Assembly (NCBI RefSeq): GCF_001469165.1
Contig: NZ_JABX01000004.1
Coordinates: forward strand, 62,001-126,000
DNA from: Thiohalocapsa sp. ML1
Lineage (GTDB): Bacteria; Pseudomonadota; Gammaproteobacteria; Chromatiales; Chromatiaceae
Direction: 5' to 3'
DNA: 64,000 nt
The position numbers were made by a program, and so were the translations under genes. Under the pieces are notes generated by a model, which ran no database searches, was not told the DNA's origin, and saw nothing but the letters and a program-made list of their open reading frames with translations. Every line of letters starts with the position of its first letter. Position 1 is the first letter of the stretch. Shown piece by piece: positions 18,945 to 28,287 of this stretch.

Positions 18945-19109
18945 GGGGGCTCGGCGACTGCGGCGTTGGCCGCTCTCGGCAGTGGCTGCGGGCGGGCGAG
19001 ATGCACGCGCGGCGAGTATAGCGAGCCCCGTCCGGGGCTGTCGCGAAGCGGGCTGAGGCAGTTTGGGGCTCGATGCCGGCCGCGGCGGGCCGGGCATCGA
19101 GCCGCCACG

Positions 19110-20702
19110 TCAGAACGCGAGGCGCACGCCGGCGTTGATGTTGTGCTCGGTGTAGTCCCGCACGCCGAGGGTGGCCTCGTAATTCACAAAGGTCGTGATG
19201 CCCCGCGGGAACTGCGCCCCGAGGCCGACGCCGACGCGGTAGTAGTCGGTATCGAGCCGGTCGGTGGCGAGCACGAAGGCGACCTGGCTGGGATCGTTGG
19301 CGAAGGTGCCGCCGATGGTCTGGTCGCCGTCGTTGTACTCGTGTACCCATTCCGCCCAGAGCTGCGGAATCAGCACCGCCTGCTGCGTACTGATGGCGGT
19401 CTGATAGGCCGCACCCAGGGTGCTGGTGAATGAGCTGGAGCTCTGCGAGCGGATGCGCAGATCCAGTCCGCGGGCGCCGCGCTCGGTGTAGGAATCAATG
19501 TCGGTGCTCAGATAATCGAGGCGCCCGTACAGATCGACAATGTGCCGGCCCAAGACGAGGTCGTAGCCCGCACCCAGCATGAAGTTGTACTGGCTGCCGT
19601 CGTAGTCGGACGTTGCGGCACGCAGCCCGCCCAACAGCCCGTAGTCGACGTTGCGCACCTGATCGTAGCTGCCCCAGGCATAGCCGGCGGCGGCCTCCAG
19701 GTACAGGTTGTCGTCGATGGACCAGGTACCGTAGGCGGACAAGGACCAACTGTCCGCATCCAGGTTGCCGCCGTTGGCATCGATATCCACACTGCTGGAG
19801 GAGTAGCCGAGGGCGAGGCCCGCGACGAGACCGTCGAGAAGCACATAGTCGGCACCCGCGGTCAGGCCCCAGATGTCGTAGTCGAAGCCGTCCTCGTTGG
19901 CGCTGCGGTCTTTGTTGCCCCAGCCGAGGTTGCCGTTGACGAAGAAGGCGAGCCGCTCGAATTGGTACTCGTCGGCGCCGGCCGCCGCCCCCGAGATGAT
20001 CTGCCCCGGCAGGGTCAGCCCATTCATGGTCAGGCCGCCCCGGCCGGCGGTGCCGGCGCGCAACGTCTGCAGCCGCGCGGCGAGGTTGTCCACCTGAGTG
20101 CCGACCAACTGCGCGCTCACGCGCCGGGGCGCCACTGCCTGCTCCGGCGTAAGGGCGACGACACCCGCGGCCGCATCGCCGGGATCAGTGCCGGAGGCCG
20201 TGATGATGGCCGTACACTGTTCGAGAAGATCTCGCTCACCGGCGCTCAGCCCGGCCGGCGCACGCGCCAAAAGCTGCGGGCACAGGGTATCCACGGCCGC
20301 ACCCATGGCACGCTGCGGCCCGCTGAGGCCGGGCAGGGTGTCGAGCGGCACGGACGCCGGTTGTTCCTGCTCCGCCTCCTGCTCCGCCTCCTGCTCCGCC
20401 GGGGTGGACTCGAAGCTGCCCTCCTGGGCCAACAACAAGCGGGAATCGGGCACCAGCAACAGACTCAGCGCCAGGGCGGCGGCTGCGCCCGAGGTAAAGG
20501 CCTGCGAGGGTGCACGCCGGACCGCTGCAGGCGCCGCCGGACAGACGCGAGCGCACGGCCACAACCCCATCATTGGCTGTGGTGGAGCGCCGGCGCTGCC
20601 CGCGCGCTGATGACGACGCGAAATCACATCTTCGCGACGGCCGGGGGGCTCGTCACAATCGCTGCTGCAACGGCCGATGTCCGGCCGATGTCGATGGCTC
20701 AT
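19110..20702 (-). CDS. Autotransporter-type outer membrane beta-barrel protein
   Basis: A 530-residue secreted protein with a long N-terminal region, a hydrophobic signal segment (AAAALALSLLLVPDSRLLLA, residues about 73-92) and a C-terminal autotransporter barrel of about 285 residues. The barrel shows alternating strands such as YSLSAYGTW-like SWSLSAYGTWSIDDNLYLE, GAGYDLVLGRHIVDLYGRLDY and INAGVRLAF, ending in Phe as BAM substrates do. The passenger is short (about 150 residues, with an EQEAEQEAEQEQ stretch), so it may act as a barrel rather than deliver a large passenger. The start at 20702 has AGGAG seven bases upstream. Confidence 0.8.
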   Translation of the reverse strand: MSHRHRPDIGRCSSDCDEPPGRREDVISRRHQRAGSAGAPPQPMMGLWPCARVCPAAPAAVRRAPSQAFTSGAAAALALSLLLVPDSRLLLAQEGSFESTPAEQEAEQEAEQEQPASVPLDTLPGLSGPQRAMGAAVDTLCPQLLARAPAGLSAGERDLLEQCTAIITASGTDPGDAAAGVVALTPEQAVAPRRVSAQLVGTQVDNLAARLQTLRAGTAGRGGLTMNGLTLPGQIISGAAAGADEYQFERLAFFVNGNLGWGNKDRSANEDGFDYDIWGLTAGADYVLLDGLVAGLALGYSSSSVDIDANGGNLDADSWSLSAYGTWSIDDNLYLEAAAGYAWGSYDQVRNVDYGLLGGLRAATSDYDGSQYNFMLGAGYDLVLGRHIVDLYGRLDYLSTDIDSYTERGARGLDLRIRSQSSSSFTSTLGAAYQTAISTQQAVLIPQLWAEWVHEYNDGDQTIGGTFANDPSQVAFVLATDRLDTDYYRVGVGLGAQFPRGITTFVNYEATLGVRDYTEHNINAGVRLAF

Positions 20703-20814
20703 GGGGTGCTCCTATTGCTGGTCTTGGGGTGGCATCGAGACGCCGACGGCGCCGCTCGGAAAAGGTCGCCTGCCCGGCATTGGACAGGGGACCCGCTTGA
20801 AGGTTATTTGGCCT

Positions 20815-20995
20815 GGATTGCTTGACGGCGCCGAACATTTGCAGATGAGTCAAGTTTCGACTGGGCGGCGGGCGCGTCGGGATCGAAATCGGGATCGGGA
20901 TCGGTCGCCACTCGGTTCGATCTCGATTTCGATTTCGATAGCGATTTCGATAGCCATGGGCACGACTCCTCGGTCTGAGGCGAAGCCTCGCTAGG
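20815..20995. repeat. Composite repeat copy C (modules 1, 3 and 4)
   Basis: Module 1 (20815-20857, containing gcagatgagtcaagttt), module 3 (20878-20954, hexamers atcggg/atcgaa on one arm and atttcg units on the other, able to fold as a long hairpin) and module 4 (20970-20995, ggtctgaggcgaagcctcgc, itself a small hairpin). It fills the gap between the autotransporter and DUF6931 genes. Confidence 0.85.
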
Positions 20996-21040
20996 AGCGA
21001 GCCGGGTGAATGCTGGTGAGGCGTGCGGCCGGCAGTCCAA

Positions 21041-21673
21041 TCAGCGCCCTCCGTCCGCGGCCTGATCCCAGCGCAAGCGTCGCTGGGCGATGTCGAGGGC
21101 CAGTTTCAGAAAATCGCGGTAGTGATCCTCGGCATGCTGGGGCTTATGCATAACCGCTGCGGCCATGACGGCGCCGCGCACGGTTTGTGCAGCAAGGTGC
21201 TCCGCGGGCTCCACCGCCGGCGTGTCCGGCGGCGCGATGCTGCCGCCGGAAAAGAAGACCGCGAGCCCGACCAAGCCCGCGGCCGTCGCCAGCTCGGTCG
21301 CGTCGGCGGCGTCCTTGGCAGCACGGCGATTGTGCTCCGTGGGCTCGCACACCCAGGCGAGCGCCGCCGCCAGCGCGGCTGCATCGGTGGCGGACGATGC
21401 CGCGCCCCCGCGCGGCTCGCGCGCGCAGGAATAGCTCCACCAGACTGCCTCGCGCGTGGGCAGCGCCGCGGCCATGAAGGTCACGGCATCCAGGTACTGG
21501 CGCTCCGCCACCAGCGCCCCGAGGAAGTCCTGCGCCGACATGCCCGGCTGCAGCACCGGCGAGTGCACCACGTCGAGCCCCAGACGGGTACAGATGGCCC
21601 TTGCCCGGTCCGGGAGCAAGGCCTGCGCGGCCGTCGCCGCGGTCACGGTCACGGTCTCATTGGCTTCGGTCAT
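21041..21673 (-). CDS. DUF6931-like protein downstream of vgrG
   Basis: A 210-residue, Ala-rich, mostly helical cytoplasmic protein. The pattern FLGALVAERQYLDAVTFMAAALPTREAVWWSYSCAR with later AAAAWVCEPTE-type helices matches proteins encoded next to vgrG in many T6SS loci (DUF6931 family), where they may act as adaptors for effector loading. It lies about 100 bp downstream of vgrG on the same strand and ends the unit; no PAAR or effector gene follows. The family assignment is from recognition of the motif and context, not a search. Confidence 0.65.
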   Translation of the reverse strand: MTEANETVTVTAATAAQALLPDRARAICTRLGLDVVHSPVLQPGMSAQDFLGALVAERQYLDAVTFMAAALPTREAVWWSYSCAREPRGGAASSATDAAALAAALAWVCEPTEHNRRAAKDAADATELATAAGLVGLAVFFSGGSIAPPDTPAVEPAEHLAAQTVRGAVMAAAVMHKPQHAEDHYRDFLKLALDIAQRRLRWDQAADGGR

Positions 21674-21770
21674 AGCCGTCGGCTCCCGTCGAGCTTTGCG
21701 GCGGCCATGCCGGCTGCCGCGCTGCGCGATGCTGGTCGGCAGTTGGTGTTGGATACTGTCTTGTCATCCG

Positions 21771-23810
21771 TCAGTTGATCATCGTGACGCCGCCTTTCAG
21801 CGTCAGCATGCCGTCGCCCTTCACCGTCGTCATGACGCCCTTCACGTCCACCATCACCTGACCCTCAATCTTAATATTAAGGCCCTTGATAGTGACGCCC
21901 ATCTGGTCGATCTTGATGCTGCTCTGACCCACTTTGAGCTCGATGGACTGCATTGCCTCCGTGCTGCTCTTGCCCAGGTCCAGCTTGGTGGTCTGGTTGC
22001 CCATCTTGAGCTTCAGATCGTCGTTGCCCATGTCGAGCTGAACAGTGCGATTACCCATCTTCAGCGTCAAGGCGTCATTGCCCCCGCCGAGCTCGACGAT
22101 GCGCTTGCCCTGCTTGATGTTCAGGGTCTCGTTGCCCATCGAGATCTCTTCGCTGCGGTTGCCTTTCTCGATGGTCAGCGTCTCGTTGCCCTTGGTGATG
22201 GTCTCGGTGCGGTTCTGGGTGATCTCGATGGTCTGGTTGTTCATGACCTTAAGATCGTCGTCGTTCTCGACGACGCGGTGGAAATCCTTCTCGGCATGAA
22301 AGTACACGTCTTCCGAGCCCTTCTTGTCCTCGAACCTGAGCTCGTTGAAGTTGGCGGTACCGGCCTCCTTGGAGCTGCGCGTCTTGACCCCGCTTTGGGT
22401 CTGATTCGCGGGCAGCCCGTACGGCGGCATCTGCACATCGTTGTACACGGAACCCACCACCAGTGGCCGGTCCGGGTCGCCTTCAAGGAAGCTGACCACG
22501 ACCTCTTGGCCGATGCGCGGGATGGAGATCGCACCCCAGTTCTTGCCGGCCCAGCCGGTGGCGACGCGGATCCAGCAAGAGCTCTCCTCGTTCTTCCGCC
22601 CGTAGCGGTCCCAGTGGAACTGGACCTTGATGCGCCCGAACTGGTCCGTCCAGATCTCCTCGCCCTGCTTGCCGACCACCTCGGCGGTCTGCAGGCCGTG
22701 AATAGCCGATTTCTTCGTGACGCGCGGCGGCCGGAAGGGCTGCGTGGACGGGATCACTTCGAATGTCGACCGGTACACCGGCGCGTCATCCGGTGCATCT
22801 TTGGTCAGAAAGTCGCTTGAGCGCAGGTGATGCTCGGCAGCGGTAACCAGATACTCGCTGTTCAGCTCGCCCACGGGATGCTCCGCCAGCGTGAACAGGC
22901 AGCCTACGGCGACACCGCGCGACACCCCCTCCCCGTGCCCGACGATGTGATCGGCCTGCAGCTCCTCGACGCGCACCCGTGCGTAATCGTCGCCGCTTTC
23001 GCCATTGGCATAGAGGCCCGGGTAATCAAAGATCTCCAGGGCATCGTGGGTGTGCCCCGGGCTGTTGGCGGCCTGCCCCAACAGATCGGTCCGGGAGCTG
23101 GTGAAATCATAGTCGTCGTGCACGAATGCACCGCTGCGCAGCGCCATGGCCTGACTCCAGCGATACACGTAATCCTGCTCGCGCACGGCGATGTTGGTTA
23201 CTGGACGAAACGGGATCTGCGCATGCCCGGGGAATGGCGCATGCGCGCCGTAAGCATCGGCCAGCACCAGCGTATGCTTGCCGTCCGCGTGCGTAAAGAA
23301 ATAGTAGATCCCGTATTGCTCCATGAGCCGCGAGACGAAGTTGAAATGGGTCTCGCGGTATTGCACGCAGTATTCGCGCTCAGGATAGTTGCCGGACAGC
23401 TTCAGCTCGAAATCGGTAAAGCCGGCGTCGCGGAACACCTGTTGAATGATGTCGGGCACCTGCATGCCTTGATAGATCTTGCAGTCGGAGCTCCGCGTCA
23501 GCAGCCACAGCCAAGGCACCAGGGTCGCGCCATAACGACACAGCCGGTCCTCGGTACCGGCGTAGGCGAAGCGGTTGCAGATGCCGTTGAACCAGCGCGT
23601 GCCGCCGTCGAGCAGGCGCAGCGCAACCGTCATGGGCTGGCCGAGGACCTGGTCGGGCGCGACGGCGAAATCCTCGCTGAGCAGATCGAGCTCGAGCTGG
23701 AACAGGCTGCTGAGTCGCTCCGTCGCCAGCACGCTTTTCAGCAGCAAGGTATCCGCCGGCAGCGGTGTCTTCACCGAGATGACGCGCTCGGCCTGGGAGA
23801 ACGAGGGCAT
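21771..23810 (-). CDS. vgrG: VgrG spike protein (TssI)
   Basis: The trimeric needle tip of the T6SS, 679 residues. The gp27-like part (residues 1-370) has RLSSLFQLELDLLSED, REYCVQYRETHFNFVSRLMEQYGIYYFF and SEYLVTAAEHHLRS. The gp5 OB-fold follows with TDQFGRIKVQFHWDRYG and SIPRIGQEVVVSFLEGDPDRPLVVGSVYN. The C-terminus is a beta-helix of GNxTxxI-type repeats (about residues 520-640) and ends without an extra effector domain. Start 23810 is preferred; it begins at the conserved N-terminus with GGAG upstream. It is divergent from tssA. Confidence 0.95.
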   Translation of the reverse strand: MPSFSQAERVISVKTPLPADTLLLKSVLATERLSSLFQLELDLLSEDFAVAPDQVLGQPMTVALRLLDGGTRWFNGICNRFAYAGTEDRLCRYGATLVPWLWLLTRSSDCKIYQGMQVPDIIQQVFRDAGFTDFELKLSGNYPEREYCVQYRETHFNFVSRLMEQYGIYYFFTHADGKHTLVLADAYGAHAPFPGHAQIPFRPVTNIAVREQDYVYRWSQAMALRSGAFVHDDYDFTSSRTDLLGQAANSPGHTHDALEIFDYPGLYANGESGDDYARVRVEELQADHIVGHGEGVSRGVAVGCLFTLAEHPVGELNSEYLVTAAEHHLRSSDFLTKDAPDDAPVYRSTFEVIPSTQPFRPPRVTKKSAIHGLQTAEVVGKQGEEIWTDQFGRIKVQFHWDRYGRKNEESSCWIRVATGWAGKNWGAISIPRIGQEVVVSFLEGDPDRPLVVGSVYNDVQMPPYGLPANQTQSGVKTRSSKEAGTANFNELRFEDKKGSEDVYFHAEKDFHRVVENDDDLKVMNNQTIEITQNRTETITKGNETLTIEKGNRSEEISMGNETLNIKQGKRIVELGGGNDALTLKMGNRTVQLDMGNDDLKLKMGNQTTKLDLGKSSTEAMQSIELKVGQSSIKIDQMGVTIKGLNIKIEGQVMVDVKGVMTTVKGDGMLTLKGGVTMIN

Positions 23811-24173
23811 AGTCGCAGGCTCCGTGGTGTCGCCGCCGACGCGCCCCCGCTGCCGGGGGTGCAGCGGCAATGCGGCAGACAGTATGACAACAGGCCACGC
23901 GGCTCAACCGCGGGAGTCGTTGCCGGCACGCGCGGACGGCAGCAGCCGCAGCCCCGAGCCCCCGCACGTAGGGGCGTTACCTTAGCCTGCGCGGGCGCCT
24001 CGGCGGCTGTGAAATTTGTCACCTTGTCGCGAACCTAGGGCTCGACTATGCTGCGAAGTCAGTGGCGGCGCCCCCCGATGGGCGGACCCGGCCGACCACG
24101 GCCGAATCCAACTCCGACAAGTCCCGCCCGACAAGTCCACGGCCGACTCTTAAGTCGTCTGACCCTAGGTCAC

Positions 24174-25262
24174 GTGTTGAGGGCCCAAGCATTGTTCGAC
24201 GTCGAAGCCTTGCTTGTCCCGGTGTCGGCGGACGCCCCTTGCGGCGAAGATCTGGAGTACGGCGCCGTAGATGCGCTAAACCGTGCCGCGCAGGTGGTGC
24301 CGGAGCAGCAGATCGGCACCACGGTGGTGCCGGCGCAGGAGCCGGACTGGGACGCGGTGCGCCGACAGGCCCTGGAGATCTGTCAGGAGACTAAGGATCT
24401 GCGTGTCGCCGCGACGCTCGCCAACGCCGCGGCGCGAACGCTCGGCTGGCCCGGGTTCGCGGACGCCCTGGCTTACCTGGATGGCCTGCTCGAACGCTAC
24501 TGGGCCGACGTGCATCCCGGCCTGGACCCGGACGAGCCGGACGACTTCACGCTGCGGGTCAATGTGGTGGCGTCGCTCGCGGACGCCGAGACGACGCTTG
24601 TCTACCTGCGTGAAGCACCGCTGGTGCAGTCGGTAATGGGTCGGTATTCGCTGCGCGATCTGCTCGTGGCGGAAGGCGTGCTCGCGCATGCCCCCGCCGG
24701 CGAGGAGGCACCGCCCGAGCGCGCGCTCATCGACGCTGCGATTCGCGCGGCGGACATCGACCAGTTGACCGCATCCAAGGCCGCGATCGACCGCGCCGCA
24801 ACCAAGCTCGCCGACCTCGAGGCGCGCCTGATGAGCTTGGTGGGCGCCGCGTCGGCACCGGACATGTCCGCGCTCGCGACGCTGATCAAGCGTGCGCAGC
24901 GCGCGCTTGCCGACGGTTTTGTCCTGCACCCGGATGCTCCGGCAGAGCTGGTGCAGGAGGCCGCCGAGGGCAGCAGTGCCGCGGATGTCGCCCTAGGCGC
25001 AGCCCGGTCCGCGCCCGCCGCCGGCATCGGCGAGATCGCGGGCCCGGACGACGTGCGCAGGGCACTGGAGGCACTGTGCACCTACTACCGAACGCATGAG
25101 CCGTCGAGTCCCATCCCGATTCTGCTGGAGCGTGCGCTGGGCCTGATTTCGAAGGATTTCTACGAGATCGTGAAGAACCTTGCCCCGGATGGTCTCGCAG
25201 CGGTCGATGGGCTGCGCGGCCCGCGGCCCGAGGATGCCGGCAGCAGCGGGTCCGGGTGGTGA
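24174..25262 (+). CDS. tssA: TssA, T6SS assembly/cap protein (ImpA family)
   Basis: TssA primes and caps growth of the T6SS tail. The protein has the ImpA N-domain (LLVPVSADAPCGEDLEYGAVDAL, TKDLRVAATLANAAARTLGWPGFADALAYLDGLLERYWADVHP) and ends with the short ImpA tail EPSSPIPILLERALGLISKDFYEIVKNLAPDGL, about 360 residues in all. The GTG at 24174 starts just before the conserved region; an ATG at 24048 would add 42 Pro/Arg-rich residues of no known role. First gene of the plus-strand tss run, 240 bp before tssB. Confidence 0.9.
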   Translation: MLRAQALFDVEALLVPVSADAPCGEDLEYGAVDALNRAAQVVPEQQIGTTVVPAQEPDWDAVRRQALEICQETKDLRVAATLANAAARTLGWPGFADALAYLDGLLERYWADVHPGLDPDEPDDFTLRVNVVASLADAETTLVYLREAPLVQSVMGRYSLRDLLVAEGVLAHAPAGEEAPPERALIDAAIRAADIDQLTASKAAIDRAATKLADLEARLMSLVGAASAPDMSALATLIKRAQRALADGFVLHPDAPAELVQEAAEGSSAADVALGAARSAPAAGIGEIAGPDDVRRALEALCTYYRTHEPSSPIPILLERALGLISKDFYEIVKNLAPDGLAAVDGLRGPRPEDAGSSGSGW

Positions 25263-25499
25263 CGTCGCGACGCGACACGCCCCGGGTGGCGCGCCTTCCC
25301 GGCGCCGGCGCATGCCCGGGGGACATTGCAGACAACGCGCGGCAGGCTCGGCAGCTCGGTCAAGCTTCGCGGACGCCCGCTGCGGGCATGTTGCCGAGCC
25401 CTCTCCCCGACGCGGCGGGCTAGCGCACCGACCAGGCCGCGGGCCTGATCGCCGCCGCACAGCGCAGCAACCTGAGTTTAAGCAAAGCGAGGCTAGAAC

Positions 25500-26030
25500 G
25501 TGCCACAGAGCAGCCAGAAATTCATCGCCCGTAATCGCGCGCCACGCGTGCAGATCGAGTACGACGTCGAGCTCTACGGCGCCGAGAAGAAGGTCCAGTT
25601 GCCCTTCGTGCAGGGCGTCTTGGCGGACCTCTCCGGCAAGCCCGCCGAGGCGCTGCCGGCCGTCGCCGACCGGAAGTTCCTCGAGATCGACGTGGACAAC
25701 TTCGACGACCGGCTCAAATCCATGAAGCCGCGCGTTGCCTTCCAGGTCCCGAATACGCTGACCGGCGAAGGCAACCTCAACGTCGACATTACGTTCGAGA
25801 GTATGGACGACTTCTCGCCGGCCGCGGTGGCCCGCAAGGTCGACTCGCTGAACAAGCTGCTGCAGGCACGCGAGCAGCTCGCGAGCCTCGTCACCTACAT
25901 GGACGGCAAGTCCGGCGCCGAGGACCTGATCTCAAAGCTGCTGTCCGACCCGACGCTGCTGCAATCGCTCGCCTCGGCACCCAAGCCCGCCGACGACGCT
26001 GCCGCAAGCGAAGAACAGAAGGAGGGCTGA
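25500..26030 (+). CDS. tssB: TssB, small contractile sheath subunit
   Basis: TssB pairs with TssC to build the contractile sheath. The 176-residue protein has the family core NRAPRVQIEYDVELYGAEKKVQLPFVQGVLADLSG, then FLEIDVDNFDDRLKSMKPRVAFQVPNTL and a C-terminal helix that is handed to ClpV and TagJ. It starts with GTG at 25500 (GAGG upstream) and is four bases from tssC, so the sheath subunits are made together. The 237 bp before it have no gene. Confidence 0.96.
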   Translation: MPQSSQKFIARNRAPRVQIEYDVELYGAEKKVQLPFVQGVLADLSGKPAEALPAVADRKFLEIDVDNFDDRLKSMKPRVAFQVPNTLTGEGNLNVDITFESMDDFSPAAVARKVDSLNKLLQAREQLASLVTYMDGKSGAEDLISKLLSDPTLLQSLASAPKPADDAAASEEQKEG

Positions 26031-26033
26031 TCC

Positions 26034-27530
26034 ATGGCCGAAGCCGAAACCCAAGCTCAGGCGGAAGCCCAGTCCGCCGAATTCGAGCCAAGCGCGTTCA
26101 GCGCACTGCTGGAGAAGGAGTTCCGGCCGAAGTCCGACCGCGCCAAAGAGGCCGTCGAGACCGCCGTTCAGACCCTCGCGCAGCAAGCGCTCGCGAGCAC
26201 GGTCACCGTCTCAGCCGATGTCGTCAACACCATCCAGGCGCTCATTGCGCAGATAGACGCCAAGCTCAGCGAGCAGGTAAACCAGATCCTCCACCACGAG
26301 GACTTCCAGAAGCTCGAAGGCGCCTGGCGCGGTCTGCACTACATGGTGAACAACACCGAAACGGACGAGATGCTCAAGATCAAGGTCATGAACATCTCGA
26401 AAAAGGACTTGCACAAGACGCTGAAGAAGTACAAGGGCACCGCCTGGGACCAGAGCCCGATCTTCAAGAAGCTCTATGAAGAGGAATACGGCCAGTTCGG
26501 TGGCGAGCCCTTCGGCTGCCTCGTCGGCGACTACGACTTCGACCACGGCCCGCCGGACGTCGAGCTGCTCGGCGAGATGGCCAAGATCGCCGCGGCGATC
26601 CATGCCCCCTTCATCTCCGCCGCCAAGCCGACCGCCATGGGGATGGATTCCTGGCAGGAGCTCGCCAACCCGCGCGACCTGACCAAGATCTTCCAGACCG
26701 CCGAGTATGCCGCATGGCGCTCGCTGCGCGAGTCCGACGACGCGCGCTACATCGGGCTCACGATGCCGCGCTTCCTGGCGCGCCTGCCCTACGGCGCCAA
26801 GACCGACCCGGTGGACGACTTCGACTTCGAGGAGGACACCGAGGGCGCCGACCACAGCCGGTACTGCTGGGCGAATTCGGCCTATGCGATGGCCACCAAC
26901 ATCAACCGCTCCTTCAAGCTCTACGGCTGGTGCTCGCGCATCCGCGGCATCGAGTCCGGCGGCGCGGTGGAAGGCTTGCCGACGCACACCTTCCCCACCG
27001 ATGACGGCGGCGTGGACATGAAGTGCCCGACCGAGATCGCCATCAGCGACCGGCGCGAGGCGGAGCTGGCAAAGAACGGTTTCATGCCGCTGATCCACAA
27101 GAAGAACTCGGACTTCGCCGCGTTCATCGGCGCGCAATCGCTGCAGAAGCCGTTCGAGTACGATGACCCCGACGCCACCGCGAACGCCAATCTCGCCGCG
27201 CGCCTGCCCTACCTGTTCTCCACGTGCCGCTTCGCGCACTACTTAAAGTGCATCGTGCGCGACAAGGTCGGCTCCTTCAAGGAGCGCGGCGATATGCAGC
27301 TTTGGCTCAACAACTGGATCATGAACTACGTCGACGGCAACCCCGAGACGTCGAGCGAGATCCAAAAGGCACGCAAGCCGCTGTCCGCCGCGGAGGTCGT
27401 GGTCGAGGAGGTCGAGGGCAACCCGGGTTATTACACGTCGAAGTTCTTCCTGCGACCGCATTACCAATTGGAAGGGCTCACCGTGTCGCTGCGCTTGGTC
27501 TCGAAACTGCCGTCGACGAAGGGCGGCTGA
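26034..27530 (+). CDS. tssC: TssC, large contractile sheath subunit
   Basis: A 498-residue sheath protein of normal length. Supporting stretches are LEGAWRGLHYMVNNTETDEMLKIKVMNISKKDL, GEPFGCLVGDYDFDHGP, ISAAKPTAMGMDSWQEL, LPYGAKTDPVDDFDFEED, and NGFMPLIHKKNSDFAAFIGAQSLQKP. The C-terminus ends YQLEGLTVSLRLVSKLP as in other TssC proteins. It follows tssB directly with a GAGGG site before the ATG. Confidence 0.97.
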   Translation: MAEAETQAQAEAQSAEFEPSAFSALLEKEFRPKSDRAKEAVETAVQTLAQQALASTVTVSADVVNTIQALIAQIDAKLSEQVNQILHHEDFQKLEGAWRGLHYMVNNTETDEMLKIKVMNISKKDLHKTLKKYKGTAWDQSPIFKKLYEEEYGQFGGEPFGCLVGDYDFDHGPPDVELLGEMAKIAAAIHAPFISAAKPTAMGMDSWQELANPRDLTKIFQTAEYAAWRSLRESDDARYIGLTMPRFLARLPYGAKTDPVDDFDFEEDTEGADHSRYCWANSAYAMATNINRSFKLYGWCSRIRGIESGGAVEGLPTHTFPTDDGGVDMKCPTEIAISDRREAELAKNGFMPLIHKKNSDFAAFIGAQSLQKPFEYDDPDATANANLAARLPYLFSTCRFAHYLKCIVRDKVGSFKERGDMQLWLNNWIMNYVDGNPETSSEIQKARKPLSAAEVVVEEVEGNPGYYTSKFFLRPHYQLEGLTVSLRLVSKLPSTKGG

Positions 27531-27647
27531 CGCTGACGGCTCCCGAAGTCAGCGCGTCGGCAGCGTGGCCGGCGCCAACCCGGCCCTGCGGCGCCCAAGC
27601 GCGCCATGGGGCCCGCATCAACCAACGCGAAGAAAGAGGAAAATCCG

Positions 27648-28130
27648 ATGGCAGTTGACATGTTCCTGAAGCTGGAAGGCATCAAGGGCGAGGCCCAAGA
27701 CGACAAGCGCAAAGAGGATATCGACGTGCTCGCTTGGAGCTGGGGCGTCAGCAATTCGGGCTCGACGCACATGGGCTCGGGCAGCGGCTCCGGCAAGGCG
27801 GCCTTCCAGGACATCAGCATCACCAAATGGATCGACAAGTCCTCGCCCGTCCTGTGGCAGCATTCCACCACCGGCAAGCATATCCCGAAGGGGCAACTGG
27901 TCGTCCGCAAGGCGGGCGGCACGCAGATGGAATACATCGTCATTGATTTCAAGGACATCCTCGTGACCAGCGTGTCGCTCGGCGGCTCCGGTGGGGAAGA
28001 CCGCCTGACCGAGAACGTCAGCCTCAACTTCGGTTGGTTCGGCTACAAGTACGTCGAGCAGACGGCGGCGGGCGGCGAGGGTGCCAAGCCGGAGTACAAG
28101 TACGACATCGCCGCCCAGAAGGAAGGCTGA
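27648..28130 (+). CDS. hcp: Hcp, T6SS inner-tube protein (TssD)
   Basis: Hcp hexamers stack as the inner tube and carry effectors. The 160-residue protein shows MAVDMFLKLEGIKGEAQDDKRKEDIDVLAWSWG, the conserved ISITKWIDKSSPVLWQ and the C-terminal NVSLNFGWFGYKYVEQ. The ATG at 27648 is preceded by AAGAGGAAAAT, a strong site fitting a highly made protein. A GC-rich hairpin follows 45 bp after the stop and may raise hcp mRNA over the genes downstream. Confidence 0.96.
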   Translation: MAVDMFLKLEGIKGEAQDDKRKEDIDVLAWSWGVSNSGSTHMGSGSGSGKAAFQDISITKWIDKSSPVLWQHSTTGKHIPKGQLVVRKAGGTQMEYIVIDFKDILVTSVSLGGSGGEDRLTENVSLNFGWFGYKYVEQTAAGGEGAKPEYKYDIAAQKEG

Positions 28131-28175
28131 GGCTGCCCGCCCGCGGCGCCTGTGCCCCGCGGGCCAACCGAGACC

Positions 28176-28196
28176 GGGGCCGCCGCGTGCGGCCCC
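28176..28196 (+). terminator. Hairpin downstream of hcp, possible attenuator
   Basis: A perfect seven-base stem (ggggccg and cggcccc) closes a seven-base loop between hcp and tagJ. No T-run follows, so it may act as an mRNA-stabilising end or partial terminator rather than a full stop. Confidence 0.45.
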
Positions 28197-28255
28197 GTTA
28201 CCATGCCGTCCGTGACCGGCACCGAATACGACGGCTGACCATCGAGGACACCTAG

Positions 28256-28287
28256 ATGCTCGCTGAAGACGATGCTCGCTGAAGACG
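28256..28287 (+). repeat. Perfect 16-bp tandem duplication at the tagJ start
   Basis: The 16 bases atgctcgctgaagacg occur twice without a gap (28256-28271 and 28272-28287). Each contains the start codon. The first ATG, nearest to GAGGACA, opens an eight-codon frame that ends in TGA; the second ATG opens tagJ. Confidence 0.95.

Noticed and set aside
17062-19433. Long plus-strand frame across the kinase gene, including a Phe/Trp/Leu-rich repeat
   Set aside because: The repeat is the reverse reading of the Glu-Pro tract; kinase motifs on the minus strand are complete.
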